NCBI GenBank assembly: GCA_963721065.1
Contig: CAVRHO010000009.1
Span: 868,001 to 932,000, forward strand
From: CAWBLP01 sp963721065
GTDB taxonomy: Bacteria; Pseudomonadota; Alphaproteobacteria; Acetobacterales; Acetobacteraceae
Direction of reading: 5' to 3'
Length of the DNA: 64,000 nt
Position numbers and translations under genes: made by a program
Notes under the pieces: generated by a model
What the model saw: the letters and a program-made list of their open reading frames with translations, nothing else
Told to the model about the DNA's origin: nothing
Database searches by the model: none
In this document: positions 18,392-28,551 of the stretch, in pieces
How the letters are laid out: every line of letters starts with the position of its first letter
Position numbering within the stretch: the stretch's first letter is position 1

Positions 18392-18510
18392 CTGCCATCG
18401 ACCGGACCGGGGTCATCCGGCCCATCGGGCACGGCGGCGCTCACGCGTGACGGCGGGCGATGGACGACAGGCGGTGATCAGCTACGCCGCACTATCCCCG
18501 TACAGACGCG

Positions 18511-18614
18511 GCATGGCCGGCCCTGGGCCAGCCATCTGCCCCGGAACAATCGGGTCGCGGGGCAGCGTGCACGCTCTGATGGGGGTAGATGGCCGGCTCA
18601 AGGCCGGCCATGAC
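18511..18614. repeat. REP-like paired palindromic element (copy 4, diverged)
   Basis: A left half (18511-18557) with ATGGCCGGC and CCGGAACAATCGGGTC faces a right half (18580-18614) with TAGATGGCCGGC and GCCGGCCATGAC. It lies in the 331-bp gap between convergent genes. Confidence 0.75.
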
Positions 18615-18671
18615 GCGTTTGTACCGGACCATCGCGTTTGTACCGGACCATCGCGTTTGCACCGGACCATC
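18615..18671. repeat. 19-bp tandem repeat, three copies
   Basis: GCGTTTGTACCGGACCATC is repeated at 18615, 18634 and 18653, with one change in the third copy. The array starts immediately after the REP-like element. Confidence 0.9.
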
Positions 18672-18722
18672 AGCGCTGGACTGAGCGCTCAAGCGCCATG
18701 GCCATGACGCCGAAGCCCGATG

Positions 18723-21700
18723 TCACTCCGCACTCACCAGCTCCGGCGTTTCCGCCTTCGTGTGGTCGGTGCCCAGCACCATGTACACTGCAGGAACCAC
18801 GAACAGCGTGAACAGCGTTCCCACCGCCAGGCCGCTGGCGATGACCAGGCCCATGTCGAAGCGGGAGGCCGCGCCGGCGCCGCTCGCGATGATCAGCGGG
18901 ATCACGCCCAGCACCATCGCCGCCGTCGTCATCAGGATCGGGCGCAACCGGATGCCGGCGGCCATTTCGATCGCCTCACGCTTGTGGTGACCGTCACGCT
19001 GCAGGCGGTTGGCGACTTCCACGATCAGGATGCCGTGCTTGCTGATCAGGCCCATCAGCGTCACCAGCCCCACCTCGGTGTAGATGTTCAGCGTTGCCCC
19101 ACCCAATCCGAGGCCAACGAAGAACAGCGCACCGGCGATCGACATCGGCACCGAGATCAGGATGATGAGCGGGTCACGGAAGCTCTCGAACAGCGCGGCG
19201 AGGGACAGATAGATGATGATCAGCGCGAAGCCGAAGGTCAGCAGGAACCCGCCGGATTCCTGCACGTACTGGCGCGACAGCCCGCCGTAATCCACCGAAT
19301 ACCCAACCGGCAGGTCCTTCTTCGCCAGGTTGTTCAGGTAGTCGATCGCCGTGCCCTGCGTAACGCCCGGTGCCGGCACACCCTGGATCGTCGCGGCATT
19401 CAGTTGCTGGAAGTGGTTGAGCGATTCCGGTTCGGTCTTCGTCTGGATGGTGGCGATGGTGGACAGCGGCACCGTTCTGCCATCCGACGCACGCACGTAG
19501 TAGTTCAGCAACTGGTCGGGGTTCAGCCTGAACCGCTGCTGCACCTGCGGGATCACTTTGTAGGACCGGCCGGCCATGCCGAAATAGTTGACGTAGCCGC
19601 CACCCAGCATGGAACTCAGGGCCGCGCCGACATCGCTCATGTTCAGGCCCAGCAGGGCGGCCTTGTTGCGATCGATGTGCACGGTGACCTGCGGGTTGTC
19701 GATGCGCAGGTCGCTGTCGAGGAAGATGAACAGCCCGCTGGCCCGCGCGTCCTTCAGGAATTTCGCCGAGACATCGTTGAGCTGCGCAAACGGCTCGGTG
19801 GTGCCGATCACGAACTGGATCGGCAGGCCACTGGTGCCGGGCAGCGGTGAGGGCTGGAAGGCGACGACACGCGAACCCGCGATGCCCGCCACCTGCTTCT
19901 GCACCAGCGGCTGCAGGGTGTGCGCGGTACGGGCCCGCTGGTCCCACGGCTTCAGCACCATGCCGGCGATGTCGATCCCGGGCACGTCAAGCTGGAAGAC
20001 GTGGTCCGTCTCGGGGAAGGTCTTCATCACATCATAGACCTGCTGATCGTACAGCAGGCGCTGTTGCAGCGTCGAATTGGGCGCGTTGGTGGAGGAGGTC
20101 AGGATGACGCCCTGATCCTCCTGTGGAGCCAGCTCGCTGGTCGCACTGCTGTACAGGAACCAGATGCTGCCCAGAATGATCAGGGCGAACACGACGGTCA
20201 CCGGCAGCGTGTTCAGGCTGCCGTGCAGCATGCGGACATAGCGCCGGTGGATCACCGAGAAGCTGCGGTCGATGAAGCCGATCACCCGGGTTTCCCAGTC
20301 CTTCGCACCCGGTGTGTGATGCCGCAGCAGGCGGGAACACATCATCGGTGACAGGGTCAGCGCGATCACCGCCGACATGGTCACCGCGCCCACCAGGGTG
20401 AAGGCGAATTCGGTGAACAGCGCGCCGGTCAGGCCGCCCTGGAAACCGATCGGCACATAGACCGCGACCAGCACCACCGTCATGGCCAGGATCGGCCCGC
20501 CCAGTTCCCGCGCCGCCTGTATGGCGGCGGGCACCGGTTTCATTCCGTCCTCAAGGTGGCGGTTGACGTTCTCCACCACGATGATCGCGTCATCCACCAC
20601 CAGCCCGATCGCCAGCACCAGCGCGAGCAGCGTCAGCAGATTGATGGAGAAGCCGAAGATCAGCATCATGGTGAACGTGCCGATCAGCGACAGCGGGATC
20701 GCGATGATCGGAATCATCACCGAGCGTGGGGAGCCCAGGAACAGGAACACCACCGCGGTGACGATCAGCACCGCTTCCATCAGGGAGCGAATCACCTCGT
20801 GGATCGAGCTGTTCACGAACTTGGTCGAGTCATAGACGATGGCGCCGTGCAGCCCCTGCGGCAGTTGCTGCTGGATAGCGGGGAATACGCTGCGCACGCC
20901 CTGGATCACTGTCAGCAGGTTGGCCGCGGGTGCCACCTGGATGCCGACATAGACCGCACGCTTGCCGTCGAAGCGGACTTCCGAATCATAGTCGTCGTCG
21001 CCCAGCGTCACCTTCGCCACGTCCTGCAGCCGAACGATGGCGTTGCCGGACCGCTTCACCACCAGGTTGCGGAACTCGTCGAGCGAGTGCAGGTCGGTGG
21101 AGGCGTTCAGGTTCACCTCCACCATCTGTCCCTTGGTGGAGCCGAGGCCGGCGATGTAGTCGTTCGCCTTCAGCGCCTGCGCGACATCCGTCGCGGTCAG
21201 CCCGTAGGCCGCCATCTTCTGCGGGTTCAGCCAGGCGCGCAGTGCGAAGGACCGGCCGCCCAGGATCTCGGCGGTCTGCACGCCAGGCACCGCCTGCAGC
21301 TTCGGCTGCACGACGCGGGTGATGTAGTCGGTGATCTGGTTCGGCTTCAGCACGTCGCTGCTGAAGCCGAGGTACATTGCGTCGATGGTCTGCCCGACCT
21401 TCACCGTCAGCACCGGCGTCTGCGTGCCCGGCGGCAACTGGTTGGTGACCGAGCTGATCTTGCTGCTGATCTGCGTCAGCGCCTTGCTGGCGTCGTAGTT
21501 CAGCCGCAGGTTGACGGTGATGGTGCTGACGCCCGGCGTGCTGGTCGAGCTCATGTAGTCGATGCCGTCCGCCTGGGCGATGGCGTTCTCCAGCGGCGTG
21601 GTGATGAACCCGGCGATGGTGGCAGGATCGGCGCCGTAATACGTGGTGGTCACGGTGACCACCGCGTTCTCGGTCTTCGGGTACTGCAGCACCTGCAGGG

Positions 21701-21791
21701 TGAACATCGCGCGCAGGCCCAGCACCAGAATCAGCAGGCTGAGCACGGTCGCGAGGACCGGCCGGCGGATGAAGATGTCGGTGAATCGCAT
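18723..21791 (-). CDS. RND efflux transporter, inner-membrane pump (AcrB/HAE1 type)
   Basis: This is the proton-driven pump of a tripartite drug-efflux system. The 1022 residues show the RND duplication: a TM1 start FTDIFIRRPVLATVLSLLIL, large periplasmic loops, and TM4 GLVVDDAIIVVENVNRHLED with the paired Asp of the proton relay. The second half has QRDGHHKREAIEMAAGIRLR and VIPLIIASGAGAASRFDMG. It ends the operon tetR, outer-membrane factor, adaptor, pump, with 15 bases to the adaptor gene. The substrates are not evident; hydrophobic drugs or solvents are the family norm. Confidence 0.93.
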   Translation of the reverse strand: MRFTDIFIRRPVLATVLSLLILVLGLRAMFTLQVLQYPKTENAVVTVTTTYYGADPATIAGFITTPLENAIAQADGIDYMSSTSTPGVSTITVNLRLNYDASKALTQISSKISSVTNQLPPGTQTPVLTVKVGQTIDAMYLGFSSDVLKPNQITDYITRVVQPKLQAVPGVQTAEILGGRSFALRAWLNPQKMAAYGLTATDVAQALKANDYIAGLGSTKGQMVEVNLNASTDLHSLDEFRNLVVKRSGNAIVRLQDVAKVTLGDDDYDSEVRFDGKRAVYVGIQVAPAANLLTVIQGVRSVFPAIQQQLPQGLHGAIVYDSTKFVNSSIHEVIRSLMEAVLIVTAVVFLFLGSPRSVMIPIIAIPLSLIGTFTMMLIFGFSINLLTLLALVLAIGLVVDDAIIVVENVNRHLEDGMKPVPAAIQAARELGGPILAMTVVLVAVYVPIGFQGGLTGALFTEFAFTLVGAVTMSAVIALTLSPMMCSRLLRHHTPGAKDWETRVIGFIDRSFSVIHRRYVRMLHGSLNTLPVTVVFALIILGSIWFLYSSATSELAPQEDQGVILTSSTNAPNSTLQQRLLYDQQVYDVMKTFPETDHVFQLDVPGIDIAGMVLKPWDQRARTAHTLQPLVQKQVAGIAGSRVVAFQPSPLPGTSGLPIQFVIGTTEPFAQLNDVSAKFLKDARASGLFIFLDSDLRIDNPQVTVHIDRNKAALLGLNMSDVGAALSSMLGGGYVNYFGMAGRSYKVIPQVQQRFRLNPDQLLNYYVRASDGRTVPLSTIATIQTKTEPESLNHFQQLNAATIQGVPAPGVTQGTAIDYLNNLAKKDLPVGYSVDYGGLSRQYVQESGGFLLTFGFALIIIYLSLAALFESFRDPLIILISVPMSIAGALFFVGLGLGGATLNIYTEVGLVTLMGLISKHGILIVEVANRLQRDGHHKREAIEMAAGIRLRPILMTTAAMVLGVIPLIIASGAGAASRFDMGLVIASGLAVGTLFTLFVVPAVYMVLGTDHTKAETPELVSAE

Positions 21792-21806
21792 GCGCGTAAC
21801 CGCCCG

Positions 21807-22919
21807 TCAGTCTTCTACAGGAGTCGGATGTGCCGCGTCGCTGGGCTGCACCGAGTTGTTGATCTTCACCGGCGTGCCGTTATGCAGCTTGATCTGCCCG
21901 GCGGTGACGACCACCTCGCCCGCCTTCACACCGGACAGCACGGCAACCTGGTCGCCGCGCGTCGCGCCGGTGGTGACGAAGGTCTGCTTCACGCTCGACC
22001 CCTTGCCGCCCTGTTCCACCAGAAACACGGTGCTTCCGTATGGATTGTAGCTGATCGCGGTTTGCGGCAGCGTCACGTAGTGGTGGACGGCGCCCGTATC
22101 GATGTCCAGCGTGGCGAACATGCCAGGCAGCAGCTTGTGGTCCGGATTGCCGAGCACTGCCCGCACCTGCACGTTGCGGGAGTTGGGATCCACCTGCGGA
22201 TTGATCGCCAGGATCTTGCCGGCGAAGGTCTGCTTGGGGAACGTGTCCACATGCGCCACCACCGACTGGCCGACGCGAATATCAGCCAGCGCCTGCTGCG
22301 GCAGGTAGAAGTCCAGGTAGATCGGATCCAGCGACTGCAGTGTCACCACGGGCGTGCCGGCGTTGAGGAACTGCCCGACATCCACCTGCCGGATGCCCAG
22401 ATGGCCGGCGAAGGGCGCACGCAGCACCTTCTTGGCGATCGCCGCTTTCTGCTGTTCCACCTGCGCCTGTGCGTTCTTCAGGGTGGCGCGGTCGGAATCC
22501 AGCGTCGCCTGGCTGATGGTCTGCGCCTTCAACTGCTTCAGGTCGCGATCATAGGTGATCTGCGCCAGGTGTTGCGTCGCAAGCAGGGCCTGCAGCTTCG
22601 CTTCGTCGTCATCGGTCCGCAGACGCAGCAGATCCACACCGGACTTCACGTCTTCGCCGGACTTGAAATTGATCCGGTCCACAATGCCGGACACTTCCAG
22701 CGACAGTTCGGCGCCCTTCTCGGCGCGCAACGTGCCGACGGCATGGATCTGCGGCTGCCAGGGCTGCGTCGCCGCCTTGGTGGTGGACACGGTCTGCGGC
22801 GGATTGGCGAGCGATGCCATCACCTTGTGGATCATCTTCGCCTTGAAGGCCTGGAAGCCGAAGAAGCCGCCGAGCACGACCCCCACCAGCACCAGCATGA
22901 TGATCATGCGCTTGATCAT
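21807..22919 (-). CDS. RND efflux periplasmic adaptor (membrane fusion protein)
   Basis: This 370-residue adaptor links pump and outer-membrane channel. It has an uncleaved N-terminal anchor (MIIMLVLVGVVLGGFFGF), lipoyl halves SLEVSGIVDRINFKSGEDV and LRAPFAGHLGIRQVDVGQFL flanking a coiled-coil hairpin at about 105-155, and beta-barrel segments YLDFYLPQQALADIRVGQSV and LPGMFATLDI. Spacing of 15 and 13 bases to its neighbours puts it inside the efflux operon. Confidence 0.93.
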   Translation of the reverse strand: MIKRMIIMLVLVGVVLGGFFGFQAFKAKMIHKVMASLANPPQTVSTTKAATQPWQPQIHAVGTLRAEKGAELSLEVSGIVDRINFKSGEDVKSGVDLLRLRTDDDEAKLQALLATQHLAQITYDRDLKQLKAQTISQATLDSDRATLKNAQAQVEQQKAAIAKKVLRAPFAGHLGIRQVDVGQFLNAGTPVVTLQSLDPIYLDFYLPQQALADIRVGQSVVAHVDTFPKQTFAGKILAINPQVDPNSRNVQVRAVLGNPDHKLLPGMFATLDIDTGAVHHYVTLPQTAISYNPYGSTVFLVEQGGKGSSVKQTFVTTGATRGDQVAVLSGVKAGEVVVTAGQIKLHNGTPVKINNSVQPSDAAHPTPVED

Positions 22920-22932
22920 GAGACGGTTCCCG

Positions 22933-24441
22933 TCAGTTCCGCGCGGCGGATAGAAGTGGTGGTGTCAGGTGGTCCGGTCCTGGTCCCGGCTTGACGTCAT
23001 TGCGGTGCCACCAGCCGCCGCCCAGCGCCTGGAACAAGGCGGCGGTATCGGCATAGCGGTTGGCCTGTGCCTGTACCAGGCGTACGCGTGCGTCGTCCCA
23101 GGTGCGTTCCGCATTCAGCAGGGTCAGGTAGTCGATCGCGCCCAGCTTGAACTGCCGTTGTGCCAGGTCGAAGCTGGCATACGCGGCGCGTTCAGCGGCG
23201 GCCTGTGCGCGCAGGGCTTCGGCATCCGACTGCAGGGCGCGCAGTGCGTCCGCGACATTCTGGAAGGCTGTCAGGACAGTGCCGCGATACTGCGCGGCCG
23301 CCCTGTCCAGCGCGGCCACGGCCGCGCGCTTCTTGTGCGCCAGCGTGCCCGCATCGAACAATTTCTGGCTGATACCGCCAACCGCGCTCCAGATCAGGCT
23401 GCCGGGCTGGAACAGTCCCGCGAACCCGCCGGCCTCCCCGCCCAGCGCCGCGGTGATGGTGAACTGCGGCAACTGGTTGGCGATCGCCACGCCCACATCG
23501 GCGCTGGCCGCATGCAATTGCGCCTCCGCCGCGCGCACATCGGGGCGCTGGCGCACGAGGGTGGACGGCAGGCTGACCGGCAGGTCCCCGGGTAGTTTCA
23601 AACTGGCCAGAGTGAATGTCGCGCCGATCGGCTTGCTCGGCGACTGGCCGATCAGGCGGGCAAGCTGGTCCCGCGTCTGCCCCAGCCGCTTCTGCAGCGG
23701 CGGCAGGTTGGCGCGGGTCTGCGCCAGCGTGGCCTGTTGCTGCAGCACGTCGGACTTGGGCACGGCGCCGAACTGGAACTGCTGCTGGACAAGCTGCAAG
23801 GCCTGGGACTGCACCTTGATGGTCTGCTCGGTCCGCTCGATCTGCCCGCGCAGCGACGCTTCCTGCACGGCGGTCGCAACGACGTTGGAGGTGAGCGTCA
23901 GGTACGTCGCCTCCAACTGGAAGAGCTGGTAGCCGGTCTGCGCCGCCAGGGATTCGATCTGCCGCCGCGTGCCGCCGAACACGTCGGGCACGTAGCCGAC
24001 GCTCAGCTCCGCCGTGGTCAGGTTCAGGGTGAAGTTCTTGCCGGGCTGGCCGAGCGCTGCGCCGGACACCGCCTCCCGTTCGGCCTGAACACGGGCATCC
24101 ACGCTGGGAAACAATGCGCCCTCGCCGGCGTACATGTTCTCCCGGGCCTCGCGCAGCGCCGCCTGTGCGGCGTCGATGTCCGGGTTGGCCCGCAGCGCCT
24201 GGGTGACCAGGTGGTTCAGCGGTTTCGAGTGAAACAGCGTCCACCACTCGCCGGGGATGTCCATCGCCTGCACGAAGCGCTGCGCCTTGCCGCCCGGCAC
24301 CGGGGTGGAGACGGTCTGCACCGGCAGCTTCTCCGGCAGGTAACCGGTCTCCGACGGCGCCGGCGGCGTGTGGAAATCGGGCCCGACCTTGCAGCCGGCC
24401 AGCATCAGCAACGGAAGCAACGGGAGATAACGGTAGGTCAC
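22933..24441 (-). CDS. RND efflux outer-membrane factor, lipoprotein (NodT/OprM type)
   Basis: This is the outer-membrane channel of the efflux system. The GTG start at 24441 overlaps the tetR stop (GTGA). It gives a 502-residue protein with lipobox MLAGC at about 17-21, just before KVGPDFHTPP. OEP repeats are seen in ALRANPDIDAAQAALREARE, LQLVQQQFQFGAVPKSDVLQ and SFDLAQRQFKLGAIDYLTLL. RPDVRAAEAQL is the typical family motif. The upstream open frame is opposite-frame noise over tetR. Confidence 0.9.
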   Translation of the reverse strand: MTYRYLPLLPLLMLAGCKVGPDFHTPPAPSETGYLPEKLPVQTVSTPVPGGKAQRFVQAMDIPGEWWTLFHSKPLNHLVTQALRANPDIDAAQAALREARENMYAGEGALFPSVDARVQAEREAVSGAALGQPGKNFTLNLTTAELSVGYVPDVFGGTRRQIESLAAQTGYQLFQLEATYLTLTSNVVATAVQEASLRGQIERTEQTIKVQSQALQLVQQQFQFGAVPKSDVLQQQATLAQTRANLPPLQKRLGQTRDQLARLIGQSPSKPIGATFTLASLKLPGDLPVSLPSTLVRQRPDVRAAEAQLHAASADVGVAIANQLPQFTITAALGGEAGGFAGLFQPGSLIWSAVGGISQKLFDAGTLAHKKRAAVAALDRAAAQYRGTVLTAFQNVADALRALQSDAEALRAQAAAERAAYASFDLAQRQFKLGAIDYLTLLNAERTWDDARVRLVQAQANRYADTAALFQALGGGWWHRNDVKPGPGPDHLTPPLLSAARN

Positions 24442-25127
24442 CGGCCGGCCTCGGGGCTGTGGAAGATTGCAGCAGCGTGGGCGCGCAGCAGTTGCTGCAC
24501 GGCGTGGACGCGTGTGGGGTCGGCTTCCCGCCAGCCCAGCACGCGATCGCTGCCCCAGCAGCCGAAGGCTTTCGCCTCGCCCAGCAGCGCGACGACGCGC
24601 ATGCGCACCTGCTCGTCGTCCGGCGGGCGGTGCATCAGGTGGCCGACCAGCCCGGCAAGGGGCGCGAGGATGTGCCGGGTGACGCAGGCGTGCAGGGATT
24701 CGATGGCCGGGTTCTGCTCGATCTCGATACGGGCGAAGAAGCGGCGGCAACTGTCGCGGTCGGCCAGCGTCTCCTCCAGGATCAGCGCCACCATCACGTC
24801 GGTCATGTCGAACAGCAGCGCCAGCAGCTCGGGCCGCGACGGCTGGCCGGCCAGGGCCGCGGTGATGCGGGCGCCGACCGGTCCGGCATGGGTCTCGATG
24901 CGCTCGACGATCTGCTGGATGACGGCGCGGTACAGGCCTTCCTTGCTGCCGAAATAATACTGGATCGCAGGCAGGTTCACCCCGGCGCGTTCGGCGAGGG
25001 CGCGCGTGCTGGTCGCCTCGAAGCCCAGGGAGCCGAACAGGTCCAGCGCGGCATTCAGCAGGCGCCGCCTGGTATCCTCGCCGCGGGCGCTGCCGCCGGG
25101 GCGGACGCGATCTGCCAAGTCGGCCAT
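24438..25127 (-). CDS. TetR-family regulator with DUF1956 C-terminal domain
   Basis: The 229-residue product is a probable local repressor of the efflux operon. The helix-turn-helix region is TRRRLLNAALDLFGSLGFEA, then TSTRALAERAGVNLPAIQYY and FGSKEGLYRAV. The C-terminal domain with HACVTRHILAPLAGLVGHLM and EEQV-like segments fits the CecR/DUF1956 group, known to govern efflux and chloramphenicol or cefoperazone tolerance. It is the first gene of its own operon, so autoregulation is likely. The ligand is unknown. Confidence 0.88.
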   Translation of the reverse strand: MADLADRVRPGGSARGEDTRRRLLNAALDLFGSLGFEATSTRALAERAGVNLPAIQYYFGSKEGLYRAVIQQIVERIETHAGPVGARITAALAGQPSRPELLALLFDMTDVMVALILEETLADRDSCRRFFARIEIEQNPAIESLHACVTRHILAPLAGLVGHLMHRPPDDEQVRMRVVALLGEAKAFGCWGSDRVLGWREADPTRVHAVQQLLRAHAAAIFHSPEAGR

Positions 25128-25155
25128 GTGCCGCCCTCTTCCGTGTCGGGCGGGA

Positions 25156-25182
25156 ATCTTATCGTTCGATCGACTTTGTCAA
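25156..25182 (-). promoter_or_regulatory. Putative promoter and operator of the tetR-efflux operon
   Basis: On the minus strand TTGACA (25177-25182) is followed after 15 bases by TAAGAT (25156-25161). The spacer holds the palindrome TCGATCGA (25166-25173), placed where a bound TetR dimer would block polymerase. The spacing is a little short for a standard promoter, so the -10 choice is tentative. Confidence 0.4.
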
Positions 25183-25325
25183 GTGATAGAGTTCAGGCGG
25201 CCCGGACCAGCGGAACGTCGGAGGGGTGGCATGGGCAGCCGGACAGGCCCCTCCCCGCCGCCTCACGGGAGGCGTACAGGCATGCAAGTTGGTTGGAAGC
25301 GGGCGCGCGCAAGCCCAGAGGAACA

Positions 25326-25382
25326 CACGCCCGCTTTCGGGGCGTGTTCCCCTCGCCCCGCCCCCTTCCCGCAGGGGAAGGG
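25326..25382 (-). terminator. Double hairpin downstream of the deacylase gene
   Basis: CACGCCC / GGGCGTG (25326-25346) and CCCTTCCC / GGGAAGGG (25363-25382) form two hairpins. They lie between the deacylase stop and the tetR promoter, so they probably insulate the two leftward units. No T-run follows. Confidence 0.45.
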
Positions 25383-25414
25383 GCAGGGGTCCGACATTTT
25401 CTCCCGTTTATGCG

Positions 25415-27134
25415 CTACCGCGCTGAGGCGCGCACCAGCTTGCCGGGCGTCGCCCCGGTGTACTCGCCGCGCTCGAACACTGGCGTGCCGGCGACGAAGG
25501 TGGCGCGGTAGCCGTCCACCCGCTGCAGCAGCCGGCGCCCGCCGGCGGGCAGGTCGTAGCGCACCTCCGGCTTGTGCAGGCGCAGCCCGGCGAAGTCGAT
25601 GACGTTGACGTCCGCCCGCAGCCCCGGCGCCAGCCGCCCGCGGTCCGCCAGGCCGAAGAAGTCCGCCGTCTCACTGGTCTGCCGCTTCACCAGCGTCTCC
25701 AGCGGCAGCCCCGGCCCGCGCTTCCGGTCCCGCCCCCAGTGGATCAGCATCCAGCTCGGCACGCTGGCATCGGTGATGGACGAGCAGTGCGCCCCGCCGT
25801 CCGACAACCCCAGCAGCGTCGCCGGATCGGTCAGCATCGAACGGATGTTGTCGTGGTTGTCCTGCGTGTAGCCGACGATCGGGAAGAACAGGAACCGGTC
25901 CAGCCCGCCCGCCAGGTAGTCATACGCCACCTCGTCCGGCGTGTGGTTGCTGCGCCTGGCGATGGAGGCGATGGAGCTGCTTTCCTCCGGCTCGTAATCC
26001 GGCGGATCGCCCATGACGAACATGCGGTCCCAGCGGGTGGTGATCTGCTGGCGGAACTGCGACAGCCGGTTCACCAGTTCGGGCGGACGGCGCCTCGCTG
26101 AGGATCCGCGCCCGCATCGCCGGGTCCTGCAGCCGCTTCAACCGCTCGCTCGCCGGCAGCTTCAGCAGCTCGCTGTAGCTCGGCCGGATGGAGAACGGGT
26201 TCAGCGCCGTGTCGATCCCGAGCAGCACGCCCACCGGGCGGCCGGCGACCTGCGCGGTGACCATCGCCCCCTGCGCGCGGGCCGCATGCACGCCATCCAG
26301 CAGCCGGCGCCAGCGCGGCGGGTCGTTGGCGCGGTCGGTCAGCAGGAACCACACCGGGCGGCCGGTGTCCTTCGACAGGCGGGTCATCCACGCGAGTTCC
26401 GTCGCCTCGTCGTCGAAGTCGCTGTTCACGCCGAACGCGCCGTAGCCGAGGCCCTTCAGGGCGGAGCCGATGCCGACCAGTTCCTGCACTTCGGAGTAGC
26501 GGCCGGGCACCATCTCGCCGGTGGGCGTCTTGTGGGAATTGGTGCGGGAGGTGGTGAAGCCGAACGCACCGGCCTCCAGCGCCTGGCGGGTCAGGCGCTG
26601 CATCTCGGCGATGTCGTCGCCGGTCGCGGCCTCCCGGTTGATCGCGCGGTCCCCCATGACGAAGACGCGCAGCGGGTGGTGCGGCACCTGGGCGCCGAAA
26701 TCGATGGCGTGCGGGATGCGCTCCAGCGCGTCGAGGTATTCGGGGAAGCTCTGCCAGTCCCATTTCAGGCCCTCGGCCAGGGCGATGCCGGGGATTTCCT
26801 CCACCGCCTCCATCAGGCCGATCAGCGAGTCATGGTGCTCGCGCCGCACCGGGGCGAAGCCGACGCCGCAATTGCCGAACAGGATGGTGGTGACGCCGTG
26901 CCAGGACGACGGCGCGAATTGCTGGTCCCAGGTCGCCTGCCCGTCATAGTGGGTGTGCGCATCGACCCAGCCGGGGGTGACCAGCAGGCCATTGGCGTCG
27001 ATCTCCCGCTTGCCGGGGCCGGCCTTGCCGCCAACCTGGGCGATGCGGTCGCCGTCGATCGCCACGTCGCCGGTGAAGCCGGGGGTGCCGGTGCCGTCCA
27101 GGATGGTTCCGCCGCGAATGACCGTGTCGTGCAT
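25415..27134 (-). pseudogene. N-acyl-D-amino-acid deacylase family amidohydrolase (one-base insertion)
   Basis: The N-terminal frame from the ATG at 27134 carries TPGWVDAHTHYDGQATWDQQ (metal His 60 and 62), LFGNCGVGFAPVRR and FGFTTSRTNSHKTPTGEMVP. It shifts after ARILSEAPSA. The second frame continues ELVNRLSQFRQQ and TLLGLSDGGAHCSS, then FFGLADRGRLAPGLRADVNV. One extra base near 26081-26093 (a GGG run on the plus strand) explains this. The length of 1720 bases minus one gives 572 residues, normal for the family. The reaction is hydrolysis of N-acyl-D-amino acids, by family. I think this is an assembly insertion. Confidence 0.85.
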
Positions 27135-27352
27135 TGGCGCTCGCTCCCGTGGGTTCTTGTTGAGGGGATGGGACGCCGGAATGCGGGGAGGGTCAAGTTT
27201 TGGGCAAAGCCGATTGGAGGACGGCGTGGATCAAATGCCGCCTCTGTTGGCCTCACATTGCGGGGGAAAAGACGCGCACGTTCGGAGAGAACGTGCGCGC
27301 ACCGCGCCACTCGGTACGCAGCTTGCCGACCGGCGCGGTGCGGCGGATCCGG

Positions 27353-28307
27353 TTACGCCGGGCGGCTCGCCTGATCGATCTGCGTGATCGCGTCCTGGTC
27401 CAGTGACAGCTCCGCCGACTGCATCAGCTCCTGCAACTGATCCAGATTGGTCGCGCTGGCGATCGGCGCGGTGATGCTCGGCCGGGCCATCATCCAGGCC
27501 AGCGCCACCTGTGCCGGCCTGGCATTGTAGCGCTTGCCCACCGCGTCCAGCGCATCGAGCACGCGGAAGCCCGCGTCGTTCATGTATTTCTCCACGCGTG
27601 ATCCGCGTGCACGCCCGGACGTATCGGACTGGGAGCGGTATTTGCCGCTGAGAAAGCCGCTGGCCAGGGAGTAATACGGAATGACGCCGATCTTCTCCTT
27701 CAGGCACAGTTCCTCCAGCGGACCCTCGAAGTCGGTACGCTCCACCAGGCTGTACAGCGGCTGCAGCGACTGGTACCGCGGCAGCCCCTGTGCCGCGCTG
27801 ATGCGCAGCGAGTTCCGCCAGCCGGTCGGCCGTGAAGTTGGAGGCGCCGATCTCCCGCACTTTGCCCTGCCTGATCAGCTCCTGGTAGGCGGACAGCGTC
27901 TCCTCGATCGGCGTGTCGGGGTCGTCGCGATGCGACTGGTACAGGTCGATGTAGTCGGTCTGCAGCCGCCGCAGCGAGTCTTCCACCGCCTGCATCATGT
28001 AGGCGCGTGACAGGCCTTTCTTGCCTGGGGCCATTTCGATGCCGAGCTTGGTGGCGATGATCACCTTGTCGCGGTTGCCGCGGGCCTTCAGCCACTTGCC
28101 GAGGATGGTTTCGGATTCGCCGCCGCTGTTGCCGGGATGCCAGCGCGAATAGACGTCGGCGCTGTCGATGAAGTTGAAGCCGGCGGCAACGAAGGCGTCG
28201 AGCAGGGCGAAGGATGTTTTCTCATCCGCTGTCCAGCCGAACACATTGCCGCCGAAGGCGAGCGGGGCGATTTCCAGGCTGGACTGGCCGAGCCGGCGCT
28301 TCTGCAT
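27353..28307 (-). pseudogene. Aldo/keto reductase (one-base insertion splits the frame)
   Basis: The start MQKRRLGQSSLEIAPLAFGG at 28307 leads to the catalytic NFIDSADVYSRW (D48, Y53), the Lys in VIIATKLG and the His in LYQSHRDD. The frame fails after RLAEL. The other frame supplies the cofactor part GVIPYYSLASGFLSGKY, ARPAQVALAWMMARPSITAP and SATNLDQLQE. One extra base at 27809-27812 restores a 317-residue NADPH-dependent reductase. The substrate is unknown. Confidence 0.85.
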
Positions 28308-28551
28308 GAGGGGTTCTCCCGGGATTGCGCGATGTTCAGAGGCCAGAATGGGACCGATTGGCGAAGCTGCCAACCGGCGGTGGGCAGAAACATGGCGAAG
28401 CACAACGGTCCTGGCTCCGGCACCTGCCGCGCCTGCGGTGGGTGGCCGCAGGGCGATTGGACCGACGCCGGTCCCGTGCAATGAGACTTGCCGGTGCCAC
28501 GCCGGACCGCTGTCATCCGTGCCCGCACTTCCATCCTGCCGGGCGTGGCCC

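Noticed and set aside
20556..22994. An 812-codon open frame opposite the RND pump and adaptor genes.
   Set aside because: The pump and adaptor are unambiguous on the other strand; the composition (Arg, His, Gln, Val) is typical of an antisense by-product.
18723..25127. The efflux operon as a horizontally acquired resistance island.
   Set aside because: No integrase, insertion sequence or tRNA border is present, and the REP-like element at its 3' end is the same as those beside core genes.
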